NCBI RefSeq assembly: GCF_000150955.2
Contig: NC_011692.1
Coordinates: forward strand, 186,001-250,000
Reading direction: 5' to 3'
Source: Phaeodactylum tricornutum CCAP 1055/1
Taxonomy: Eukaryota > Bacillariophyta > Bacillariophyceae > Surirellales > Neidiaceae
DNA length: 64,000 bases
Shown here one piece after another: positions 46,244-55,907 of the stretch. Position 1 is the first letter of the stretch, and every line of letters begins with the position of its first letter. The notes beneath the pieces were generated by a model that was not told the origin of the DNA, searched no databases, and worked only from the letters and a program-made list of their open reading frames with translations. The position numbers were made by a program, and so were the translations under genes.

Positions 46244-46777
46244 ATCTTTTTCTGCGTGCCGGATATTTTTGCGCACCTTGACACAACAAAGGGGGCGTCA
46301 ATTCATATCATCAGTAGTAAGAGAGTTAAACAGACGCATCCAATTTTCGATTATCTCATTTTTTGAGCCACCTAAGAAGTTCAGTTGTCGTGACATCCTG
46401 CTATGGCAACGCACGCGAATTTTCTTCCGGGAGACTTTCTCAGCACTTCACTATGCCCAGCGTCGGGATGGTAGCTAAGATCTGTACGTCTTCCCTGGCG
46501 TCCGGATAATCTAGAAATCTATAGACGAAAGGGAGAGGTCAATTGGAAAAATATGCTTAGCCTCCCCCTTTTTTTAAACTGGATAAAGTTCCTCTGGTGC
46601 TTAAGGCAAATAAACGACTTACAATAATATTCAGTTGCTGTTTCCTGAACAAGGCTGCAGCCTCATGCATTCAATATGGCAAACGACCACGTCAAGGCAA
46701 ATGACCTACTTACGGATAGTGTACGTAAATAATCACGTACCGCAAAGCATCGTTGCAGTGCACGTATTGCATTTACA
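46244..46777. other. Intergenic between convergent genes
   Basis: 534 bp between the stops of the BIG/UBR4 N-terminal gene and the P5 ATPase gene. It should contain both 3' ends. Nothing else was seen. Confidence 0.5.
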
Positions 46778-49700
46778 CTAAATTGCCTCAGATCTATCAT
46801 CAGCGACCTTGGGCTGCACAAGCCGATCTCTTTCTCTGCGCTCGCGTCGTTTTTTCCCGAGACGTCGACGAGTGCCGTTGACAACAAAATATTCCCAAAA
46901 TATGTTTGCGAAAGTGTTTGAGATCATGAGTATGACCAAGATCCAACGGTACGAGACGGGCATAACGGTGGTATGAAAGGGATTCTGAATTGGCAACACA
47001 CGACCGATTGCGGCCGAGTACAAAACATGATCATTCTCACAGTTTACGCGCCAAAAGCATGACAAATCTCCGGGAACAAGCGTCACCCACAGGTGGATGG
47101 CGGTAAACAGAGAACAGAACCCAACAAAGCATTTGTTTCGCCACCAAGTCTGCCTAAATTCGTACCCGAAATTAAATGCCATCGCGGTAGAAATGTACTG
47201 GTAACCCATGACAAGAAACAAAGTTTCAGATTCGTAGTTGTCGCCAATTACAACGAGATTGGAAACATCTGAATTTTCCCATCGACGGCATTGGAACCAA
47301 TCTTGATGAAATAGAATCCAGAGAGCAATAATTGCAAAAGTAGTGTTGATAAGAAGAATACCGACGACGCTCGAGGCAGTAATGGGACCAAGGAGGGACG
47401 CGGTAGGCCTAGTTTCGGCCAAAGCGGAAGCGGCTTTGCCGAGCGGCAAAGTGAAAGACATTGAAATGACCCAGAAACCGTCCATGAACATCCAACAATA
47501 CTCTGATAGGTTTATCATGAAGTATGCATTCATGACGTTTGCGATTGCTTCTACTTGACCATACATTATCACATACTTGTACGAGGCCAGTGCCGACGCC
47601 AAAGCACACCGTCCTTCCTTGAGGATCTCCGTCACCGACACAATTGACTTGTCCAAACTGGTGAAAGGGGACACCATACTGGCCTCCGCATCGCTAAGAG
47701 CCACACCCACGTGTGCAGCCTTGAGCGCTCCACAGTCGTTGCCTCCATCGCCACACATGAGCGTGATCTTGCCTTGATCGCAATAATGCGAGATGATCGC
47801 GACCTTGTGTGCGGGTGTGCACCTTCCAAAAACGCGGACAAACGGACTCAGCTCCGACACAAATGAGATATCGAGGGAGTCCCAGACATCACCCGTGACT
47901 GCCAACACCGTCGTCCCCGAGCGTAAAGCTGACCATGGCAAATCCGTCATGCGCCCTTCATGATCGAAATCGACCCATTCGACACGGTCGTCCTTGTGGG
48001 GCATAGCGCACCATAATACTGCCGCTCCCGTAGGGATGATACCGCTCTCCCTCGCAATAGTGATGCCTGTTAGAACCGCGTCCCCGGTTACAATGAGGCA
48101 TTCAACAGCTGCTGCCTGAAGCTGAGTGATCACATACGGTGTTTCCTCACGGAGCACGTTCTGAAAGTTTATCACACCGGCGAATTCCATATTAAGCTCT
48201 ACTTTGTCGCGTTGGATATCTTCCAAGTTCGTGGCCGGGGACAGGACTTTGGCAGCCATTGAAATCTGGTATATACCAGCCTTTGCGCTTTCTCTCAAAA
48301 CCCTCTCGTAATCCTGCGGCAAGCTCGCAGGCAGGCAGGCGCGTTGCACATTCTCTCCACTACCCTTGACAATTGCCAGCATGGAGCCGTCTACTCGTTT
48401 TACAATCACGCTCTGAGTCATGCGATTGTGGCAAAAATCAAATTGTTTGAGCACTTTCATTCGGTTTCCATTCAGAACAATCCAGGACTGATTCTGTTGT
48501 GCCCCCGACGCAGCGAACATCACTCGGTCAACGGCATTGCCAATCATGGCATCACCCGATGTCGTGAGACTGTGGCAACACGCCATGCCGAGAGCTACCG
48601 TATCCGATAGAGGGGACGAAGGAGAATGAGGATCATTCCATGTTGGTATGCACTGCGCGGACACGAAATCGAGACCTTGTTTTGTAAGCGTCCCAGTCTT
48701 GTCAAAGCATGCCGTTTGGACCTTTCCCGCAACCAAAATATCTTCGGAGTTGGAACACGCAATCCTTTTTTTGCTCAAACGCTGATCAGAAATTCCGACT
48801 GAAACGGTAAAAACTGTTGGCAGCAAGGGCGGTAAAAGGGTCCCAACAACATACATTCCGTAAAACCACGCATAGACAGGCTGCTCTTGAATGAGAAACA
48901 CCACCAGCGCAAACATAAAAATTGATTGTAGCACCAAGATGCCAACAACGAAACCGACTTCGACGTCAAACTGAAATTGATGGCGTTCGTAGTGAAAGAC
49001 GTCCCGCAGCAATTCACCTTTAGACGTAAATGATCCAGTCGCGACCACCATTGCCAAGGTATTTTCTTGCTCCAGTACCGTGGTACCGGCCAAAATAGAA
49101 TGCTTTTTGCCTATTGCAGTGGTCGAAGGATTGGCGGTTGCGGCGGGATCAACTACATTCTTTGCAACCGGGTTCGACTCGCCCGTCAAGGCGCTCTCGT
49201 CTACCAGCAAACCCTCTGATTCCGTTACAACCATATCGGTGTAAACGACACCAGGTTGGACCTGAACAATATCGCCTGGGACCAGGTTGCTCTGGTGGAT
49301 TGTCGTGATTATACCATCCCGTCGGACATTAACCTCACCGTGCATTTGCGTCAGAGCATATAAATTACGCTCGTTACGGAAGCGAAAGTAGGAAACACTG
49401 AGTCCACCCATCAAAATGACTGACCCGTGAATGACAGCCAAATAAAAGTAGTAGAGAGGGACCCAAGTCCAAAGAATGAACGTTTGGTACGTGTAGAAGG
49501 GCTTGCTAAAGTCAATCCCAATACAACCTAACAAAGTAGGCTTGGGCATATCGATTACATTGGGACCTACGATGTGCAGCCGTTGCGTGACTTCATCGGC
49601 CGTCAAGCCGTCTACGCCCTTCAAGACGTCTGCGACTGTGCGGTACTCGGGGTTCATTTTGCCTGGTACGTAGTAGCCCCGCTCATCGTCCAAGTTGTAT

Positions 49701-50707
49701 CGTCGAAATTGGTAGACAAAATAGTACGTGCTGGGCAAGTTGGCATCTCTTTCATTTTGAACAGGAACGTACTGGAGAATTCCGTGAGCCGTCCGGTACG
49801 GTACGGAAAAAAGACCCGACATGCAACTGTGAAACCCCGAAGTGAATCGGCTGAGAATTCGCCGCATGTGCATGATATAGCCAGCTTCACGTTTACCTTG
49901 TACGGGGCGGGATGACGTCGACCGAGTTTCAGTAAAAACTGCCACTTGTGTAGCCAGAGACAGCTCACAGGGTACCAAAAAAAGGCTCGCAACCGAGCAC
50001 GGCCACTTCAGAGCTATTGTCCAAACGAAACCAATACACCATGTAATTTCAAAACCGCGCAAGGCCTCTTCCTCGTTTTGGCGATAGGAAGTGATACAAA
50101 AAGCAAGCAGAAGGGCTTGTATGCCTAGTAGCGTAATCACGACGCTATAGTAAAGAATTTGTCCCAAAATTGTTTCGCGATAGCCCGTCTGCGTTTGACC
50201 GTCTTCAAGGGGCTGCGTGACTGCATCCGTGTGGTACCGGCGCATCATGCGACACCACCCAAGCACACTCATCGTGACAGCCATCAACCAGAGCCCCAAA
50301 ATACTCAAGGGACCGGCGCTGAACGAATTCTTTGCGTCTTCTTCCTGCTCGCGACAGACTTCCTCGTTTGCATAGAATGCTTCAAAATCTCGTTGGCAGG
50401 TTTCGTAGTCTTCGATAATTTTAGGACACGCAAAAGGCAGACACGTCTGCGGGCACGGATTGCGATTGGCTCTCGAAGAGCAGGAATCGGCACAGGAGCC
50501 GTCCGCACACAGCGTCAGGCCGGCGGCACAGGAAGGCGTCGGGCACGCCGTTGCATTCTCGGCGCAAATCACGGGGCATGTTGTCAGGGCCGGGCAGTCA
50601 TACGTCGGGTCGACAAAGTCGTCAAAATCGGCGGAGGCTGCATCAATTAGCACAAACAGCGGCACTAGTAGCGCGAACGCATTCTTCCATAAGGACACAA
50701 CCTTCAT
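46778..50707 (-). CDS. P5B-type P-type ATPase (ATP13A family) with Cys-rich luminal domain
   Basis: A single exon of 1309 residues. The ATG at 50707 gives a signal peptide (MKVVSLWKNAFALLVPLFVL), followed by a Cys-rich domain (about 25-115, roughly 18 Cys) before the first membrane helix (about 133-150). The P-type core is complete: P5 motif GPNVIDMPKP, actuator TGES (about 507), PPLLP in helix M4 (about 626), phosphorylation motif DKTGTLTK (about 667) and hinge MCGDGGNDCGALKAAHVGVA (about 983). Further C-terminal helices follow. The M4 motif fits the P5B class (usually PPALP) rather than P5A (PPELP). P5B pumps act in endosomal or vacuolar membranes, and several move polyamines. The cleavable signal and Cys-rich front part are unusual for the family. 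Confidence 0.9.
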   Translation of the reverse strand: MKVVSLWKNAFALLVPLFVLIDAASADFDDFVDPTYDCPALTTCPVICAENATACPTPSCAAGLTLCADGSCADSCSSRANRNPCPQTCLPFACPKIIEDYETCQRDFEAFYANEEVCREQEEDAKNSFSAGPLSILGLWLMAVTMSVLGWCRMMRRYHTDAVTQPLEDGQTQTGYRETILGQILYYSVVITLLGIQALLLAFCITSYRQNEEEALRGFEITWCIGFVWTIALKWPCSVASLFLVPCELSLATQVAVFTETRSTSSRPVQGKREAGYIMHMRRILSRFTSGFHSCMSGLFSVPYRTAHGILQYVPVQNERDANLPSTYYFVYQFRRYNLDDERGYYVPGKMNPEYRTVADVLKGVDGLTADEVTQRLHIVGPNVIDMPKPTLLGCIGIDFSKPFYTYQTFILWTWVPLYYFYLAVIHGSVILMGGLSVSYFRFRNERNLYALTQMHGEVNVRRDGIITTIHQSNLVPGDIVQVQPGVVYTDMVVTESEGLLVDESALTGESNPVAKNVVDPAATANPSTTAIGKKHSILAGTTVLEQENTLAMVVATGSFTSKGELLRDVFHYERHQFQFDVEVGFVVGILVLQSIFMFALVVFLIQEQPVYAWFYGMYVVGTLLPPLLPTVFTVSVGISDQRLSKKRIACSNSEDILVAGKVQTACFDKTGTLTKQGLDFVSAQCIPTWNDPHSPSSPLSDTVALGMACCHSLTTSGDAMIGNAVDRVMFAASGAQQNQSWIVLNGNRMKVLKQFDFCHNRMTQSVIVKRVDGSMLAIVKGSGENVQRACLPASLPQDYERVLRESAKAGIYQISMAAKVLSPATNLEDIQRDKVELNMEFAGVINFQNVLREETPYVITQLQAAAVECLIVTGDAVLTGITIARESGIIPTGAAVLWCAMPHKDDRVEWVDFDHEGRMTDLPWSALRSGTTVLAVTGDVWDSLDISFVSELSPFVRVFGRCTPAHKVAIISHYCDQGKITLMCGDGGNDCGALKAAHVGVALSDAEASMVSPFTSLDKSIVSVTEILKEGRCALASALASYKYVIMYGQVEAIANVMNAYFMINLSEYCWMFMDGFWVISMSFTLPLGKAASALAETRPTASLLGPITASSVVGILLINTTFAIIALWILFHQDWFQCRRWENSDVSNLVVIGDNYESETLFLVMGYQYISTAMAFNFGYEFRQTWWRNKCFVGFCSLFTAIHLWVTLVPGDLSCFWRVNCENDHVLYSAAIGRVLPIQNPFHTTVMPVSYRWILVILMISNTFANIFWEYFVVNGTRRRLGKKRRERRERDRLVQPKVADDRSEAI

Positions 50708-51891
50708 GGGGAACGGGCAAAGTTCTACAAAATTGGAAAGGAGTAAATTGCGGATGTATTTCCGCAAAAAGCAGAATGACCCTTGTTTTGCATTTTGTTC
50801 TTTCCATGAACGATGCCGGTAGATGTCGACACCGTGATGTATGATGCGAGCTCTGTCCGGGGGACAAATTTTTGCTTATCTCTTTTGTTGAAAGGTCTCG
50901 CTCTTGGAGCAAATGATGATTCGTATTTAAGCCGTCTCTTTAATGCTCCGGGCTTGATGACTGTCGTTACGATACAAGTAAAGTCATATTCGCCGTTTAC
51001 GTTGCAAGCGGAAGAAAGATATTGTGTCAGTTTCGGATTTCGATCGAAGGAATTACCTACGTACCTTTCTCTTCTGACTGTGAATTGTCAAGTCGTAATG
51101 ACAGTGACAGTGACATAAAAATCAGAAATCAGACCCCCCTCCTCTTCAGTTACTGAGGGTTTTCTTCGCACCTTGAGGGAGAACTACTGGAACCTTAGGT
51201 CGAGGGAGCTAGATACACCTTCACCGGTTGGACGGTCGAAATTATGTCAATCACAGCAAAGCTACTGGATAGGTATTTACACTAAGGAAACGAGGTGATC
51301 TACTAGTACCTACTCGTTTTGAGCTCTTTTTGCTTCTAAGGACTGGAACCTCGTCGATTCGCGTAAAATAAAATTGATAGTGAATGCTGCGAAGAGCTTC
51401 AACGCTTTCATTGAACCGAACAAAACGCCGTGAAAAACATTCCCGGCTGTGTAAACGAAAGTCAAGTGGACGTCCATATTCCATCACAGATTTGAAAAAT
51501 TCAGAGGAGTGCGGCGACTCTTGTTCTTCAACAAAATCCTTTTGAGGACTCTACTACCTTGATCTGTGAAGGGAACATACGTTGCCTTCACACGTAGCAT
51601 TCAACAACGAAACAAGAGGAGTCATAACTCGATATACTCAGTCAGCAACACTACATGCAGCTCTATAAAGCTCACTACTCGAAAAGTACAAGTGCCAATG
51701 TTGAATCGCTTACAGAAAACACATTTCTTGCGAGGCCACATTGTGTCCCCACTCACATCTACTGGAAAGCAAATGTCGTCACTCGGACAAAACTGTTTTC
51801 CGCCAATCACAAAATCTAGAAAAATGTAAAATATATAGTACGAACGTTCGCATATACGTTACACAAACACGAATATGCCCGACGGGGCCCT
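50708..51891. other. Intergenic, no gene recognised
   Basis: 1184 bp upstream of the P5 ATPase start and downstream of the LRR gene's stop. An ATG-led frame at 50813-51118 has no recognisable features. A short GACAGT tandem lies near 51100-51115. Confidence 0.5.
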
Positions 51892-53673
51892 TTATACCAA
51901 CGTTTCCGTGTAACAAGAGGTGCAACACGAACACTGGACTTCCGGACCCGTTTCGTTCGTTGTCACATTGTTCCGAACCAAGCAGTCAGTTTCCAGGCGC
52001 TGTAATCTCGGCCAGATTGTTTGTCGATCGATGCAGGCATCCACAACTCCCGTCAATTCGTTATCTTGCAATAGCAACTCGAGGAGATTCGGCCATTCTC
52101 GACCAAAGTTTTCCGGAAATGGGCCTGCCAGTTGATTACCTTGGAGCCACAACTTTGCCATGACTGTATTGCGAAGACCGGCGGTTGGTGCGGGCAGCAC
52201 ACCGGTCAACGCATTGTGGTCCAAAAAGAGTTTGGTCAGAGCTGGCATACCATACAACCAGGATTCCTCCAGTCTTCCCGTAAAGTTATTGAACGAAGCG
52301 TCCCAGAATGTCAGATTGACAAGATTCGACAAATCTGGCAAGTTTCCGCTCAGGGAATTACTGTTGCTAATCCATATGTTCAAGGAAGAAAGTTCGGGCA
52401 ACCAGGAAGGCAACGGTCCCGTCAAAAGATTTTCGTCCAGCCGAATATCTTCCAAGTAGGGCGAAGATGGCAAGTTTCCGTGACGATCAATGTTGCCGCT
52501 CAGTTGGTTCCCGTGCGCGTATAGGAACCGTAGCGTGGGCATATTCCACACACCGTGTGGCAAAGTCCCGTCGAGTGTGTTGGACGAAACGTCCAGCCAG
52601 TAAAGGTCGGGAAACGGTACATCCGTAGCGAGTGTGGTTGACGTGGGAAACCAGGGTACGGGTAGAGTACCGACGAGACGATTTTCCGACAAGTCGACTT
52701 CCTGTAAAAAGGTCAAGTGCATCAGTTCGGAAGGCAGTGATCCGGTCAAGTTCCAACCAGGGAACCGCAGTCTGTCGACAACGTTGGTGATCGCATCGCA
52801 ATGGACTCCGCGCCATTCGCATTCCATTTCGTCGTTGCTCAAAAAGTCCGCATGTGCCCAGGAACTGGGACCGTCCGTAGCGTAAAAAAGCAAGGCGATG
52901 ACGTATCGCTGGGCAACGTGGTCAACCCCGTCCGCCAAGACGTCTTCCCGTAACAAATCACCCGTCAACATCCAGTTCCGAGCTTGCGATTGCGGCGAAT
53001 CGGGAACATTGAATAAGGCAGGATCCGAAACTCTACGAAAGACGGCGTCCAGTTGCGCTACCGTTCGAGGGTCCACCGTGGGAGTCGGCGCGGACGGCCC
53101 ACCGCGAAGGGGCGTAGGAGCCGGTGTCGAAGATGCCATATCCGTCGTACCGCCACTACCGGAAGCCGCACTCATTTCACTATCGCTACTCCCTTGTCCC
53201 ACACCCAGTCCTACCAAGAGACCAATGCCCACCGCCACCATGACCAACAATCCTACCGAAAGCAGGGTCGATCGGTGGGTGAGCCACTGCCAGGGTTTAT
53301 GCTGCGCCTCTCGTTCACGTTGCAAGCGTCGTCTACGGGCACCCGACGAACTATCCCGTGATGATTCGGGAGCTTGTGAAGAACCGGAACCCCGCGTTTT
53401 GTAAGGGCGACGACTTTGGCGTACGCGATCCGTCCCTTCTTTGTCATCGTCCGGGTGCTGTCCAGCGAGATTGGCAGCGTCGGAAACAGCCGAGTCGGAA
53501 AGGACGGATCCGGCTCGTCCAGCTTCCACTGCGCAAGTACTACTACCGCAATCCGAAAAGACTCGCGGTCCTATCGTTGAGGATGTAGACAGAGGCAAGC
53601 GCTGACTCGGTGGAAGCGAAGACGTGTCGGACTGATCCTCCGCAATGGGCCGGAGGTAAGTGGAGGGTAACAT
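51892..53673 (-). CDS. Leucine-rich repeat membrane protein
   Basis: A single exon of 593 residues. The ATG at 53673 is the first in the frame; only a GTG precedes it. A disordered Ser-rich N-terminus of about 130 residues ends in a basic patch (RRRRLQRERE). One membrane helix follows (about 135-159, LLSVGLLVMVAVGIGLLVGL). The basic patch before it predicts that the N-terminus faces the cytosol and the long C-terminus lies outside. After a Thr/Pro linker comes a plant-like LRR cap with W-x-GV-x-C (WRGVHCD). About eight LRRs of the LxxLxLxxNxLxGxLP kind follow, then a Cys-rich end (CSCCTSCY). No kinase domain is present. Diatoms have many such proteins. A receptor or adhesion role is inferred. 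Confidence 0.85.
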   Translation of the reverse strand: MLPSTYLRPIAEDQSDTSSLPPSQRLPLSTSSTIGPRVFSDCGSSTCAVEAGRAGSVLSDSAVSDAANLAGQHPDDDKEGTDRVRQSRRPYKTRGSGSSQAPESSRDSSSGARRRRLQREREAQHKPWQWLTHRSTLLSVGLLVMVAVGIGLLVGLGVGQGSSDSEMSAASGSGGTTDMASSTPAPTPLRGGPSAPTPTVDPRTVAQLDAVFRRVSDPALFNVPDSPQSQARNWMLTGDLLREDVLADGVDHVAQRYVIALLFYATDGPSSWAHADFLSNDEMECEWRGVHCDAITNVVDRLRFPGWNLTGSLPSELMHLTFLQEVDLSENRLVGTLPVPWFPTSTTLATDVPFPDLYWLDVSSNTLDGTLPHGVWNMPTLRFLYAHGNQLSGNIDRHGNLPSSPYLEDIRLDENLLTGPLPSWLPELSSLNIWISNSNSLSGNLPDLSNLVNLTFWDASFNNFTGRLEESWLYGMPALTKLFLDHNALTGVLPAPTAGLRNTVMAKLWLQGNQLAGPFPENFGREWPNLLELLLQDNELTGVVDACIDRQTIWPRLQRLETDCLVRNNVTTNETGPEVQCSCCTSCYTETLV

Positions 53674-55157
53674 GACGAGGAATGACGAATCGCACCACGG
53701 AAGCGCTCGGATCACACCAAAAGGTCCTTTCCGCTTTCATTCACAGTCAATAATAGGCAACACGACCAAAGGACACCGGTTGGTTTCGGAAAATGGTCAA
53801 ATCAAGGTTGCGTGCCTTCCAAACTTATGTTCCAACGGCATAGTGACTCCCATACAGGAAATTGCTTCGGTGCACGTGTGCGCAGCGTTGGGTGCGGAGA
53901 CGCAGAAAGCGGGGCCGTGGAACGGAATGCACGACCCCTTTCTTCGCACGCTGGGGGAATCGGAAGCAGCCGGCGACGACCCCCCCCCTGCTGACGTCGA
54001 TCCATGTCGGCACGAGATGGATATGGACTCTTGATTATAATTGGACTCGAGCACTTGGTTGAGAGACAATTTCAAACAAATACTATATGCATAAATTACC
54101 ATTTGTAACGACTGACTATAAAGATATTTAGGAAAGCAGTCCCGACAGATCTCCCACACGCTTTCGTTTATTTCGCAATTCGAACTACCGACCGTGCCAA
54201 GGGAAGATACTAACTATATCGATAGTTGCAAATGAACGACGTTATCACTAATGCCACGTTGAATCGGAAGATCGGCCTACATCAACAAAACACGGCACCG
54301 CGTAAACAAGACATTAAACAATTAGTAGGTAGCTAGCTCTCTCCCGACCCAAAAGGGAGAGGCCAAGTCTACGCGCCATCTCATCCACGCTGCTCCGACC
54401 GAAAACAAAAATGTTCGAAGTCGGATGCGAAGTACCCTCCCAACACCAACGAGGTCTGTAAGTTGTGAGTAAAGTAGTGAAAACGCCTCCGCCCGAATAG
54501 GTAGATTCGGTCCAGCGATTTACAAGCCGTAAATGATTGCCTTACTTATCGTAGTAGTGGCTGGAGTGCGTTCAATTCTTGACGTCGAGCGCAATTATAG
54601 AGCAAATCCTTTCCTGTGTGGCCTTGTCAAACAACACCCAAAGATCTTACAGTCAGTGACTATTTGCTCACAATATTCTTGCGCGGGAGAAACGGGCAGG
54701 ATTCACTGCTGATGTATAGCTTTTGGAAAGCTTCGATTCTGACGACACAGAGCAGGACTGCTACAAACCAAAAGGGTTTCACAGTTTCGCAGAGGAACTG
54801 GGCTTCATTTTCCTCTTGGATATATTTGTAAAGGCATGGACGACTTCACCGGCGGGAAAGGACCGCAATATCAGGTACAGATCCGGAAGCGGTAGAGACC
54901 TGCTGGATACGGGGGATTCCATCCAAGGAAATGTACCAAACTGTCTTCAGGTGGAGAGGTGACAGAACAACGTGAGCAGCTGGCTTACAACAGACGCCCT
55001 CTGTGGAGAGCTTGATTCATCAATGGAAGCAGTGAACGTCGATTTGAAAAGCCCTACCTAGTCTATGTATTGTTTTTATAATCATGCAATATCAAAGAAC
55101 TTTGGACTGGGAGCGAGATGGAATCAAAAACACATCCTTCCCTACACGCAATAGCGT
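53674..55157. other. Intergenic, no gene recognised
   Basis: 1484 bp holding the promoter of the LRR gene and the 3' region of the next gene. Several overlapping short frames near 53800-54060 cancel each other out as coding evidence. Confidence 0.5.
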
Positions 55158-55907
55158 TTATGCAGCTGCGGCGGTAAGAAATCCAACACCTCCCTCTATT
55201 GAGAAGACGAATGCGTTCATTGCAAAAATCGCAAAGTCATCGAAATTCATGTGCGATCTTTCCATGCACTGAAAGGCAACAGAAAAATGGGTCTGCCAAA
55301 TTTTTGCCTCTAATCGATTGTAAAACTCGAGATGCACGTGAGCAATGTTGACGCTTGTTGCCAGGCTGATTGTTTTGAGGGTATCTGGAATGTGTGAGCC
55401 GTGTAGATCCAATGGCCCAAGAATACCGATTATTTTCATATAAACAGGAAGAGCTTGTTGAACAACACTACTCTGTCCAGTACGTAAACCATCCCTCTGA
55501 AGAGCAAGTGCTGCATTGAACAGAAGGACCATTGAAATTGTGGCAAGATTCTCAGATGTTGGTGTTGCAATTCTTCTCGAATCCACCGAAAAAATCATAG
55601 CCCGAGAGTAGAAAGCTGGAGTAGAGCTATCGACCCCGTCAACGGCGCCACATAATTCATTGACGAAAGCGTTACTTAACACGACAGATACGACCTCCCC
55701 CATCAACCTCCACCTTTCTAGCTCACTCGTGGATGGAATGAAGCCAGATGCAGTTTCTCGCAACAGCTCGAGAGTCCGGAGAATCGTTTTGGCTGCATCA
55801 TTGTCATTGCGCTGACGCATCAACGTGACGGCGAAATTGTTCATTCTCATCATTCGAATGAAGGTGCACATGACTCTTTTTTGAAGCTTTCCAAATAACG
55901 ATTTCAT
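55158..55907 (-). CDS. 249-residue repeat-like protein, paralogue B
   Basis: A single exon starting at the ATG at 55907 (MKSLFGKLQKRVMCTFIRMM). The frame is open a little further up, but only from a GTG. It is a diverged paralogue of the gene at 12544-13293 and has the same length. It shares MRMNN-x-AVTLM-x-QR near the start, LLFNAALALQRDG in the middle, SVNIAHVHLEFYN towards the end, and a final AAAA. Helical repeats like a tetratricopeptide solenoid are likely. It has no membrane segment and no signal peptide. The genes lie about 42 kb apart on opposite strands, so this is a dispersed rather than tandem duplication. The function is unknown. Confidence 0.75.
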   Translation of the reverse strand: MKSLFGKLQKRVMCTFIRMMRMNNFAVTLMRQRNDNDAAKTILRTLELLRETASGFIPSTSELERWRLMGEVVSVVLSNAFVNELCGAVDGVDSSTPAFYSRAMIFSVDSRRIATPTSENLATISMVLLFNAALALQRDGLRTGQSSVVQQALPVYMKIIGILGPLDLHGSHIPDTLKTISLATSVNIAHVHLEFYNRLEAKIWQTHFSVAFQCMERSHMNFDDFAIFAMNAFVFSIEGGVGFLTAAAA

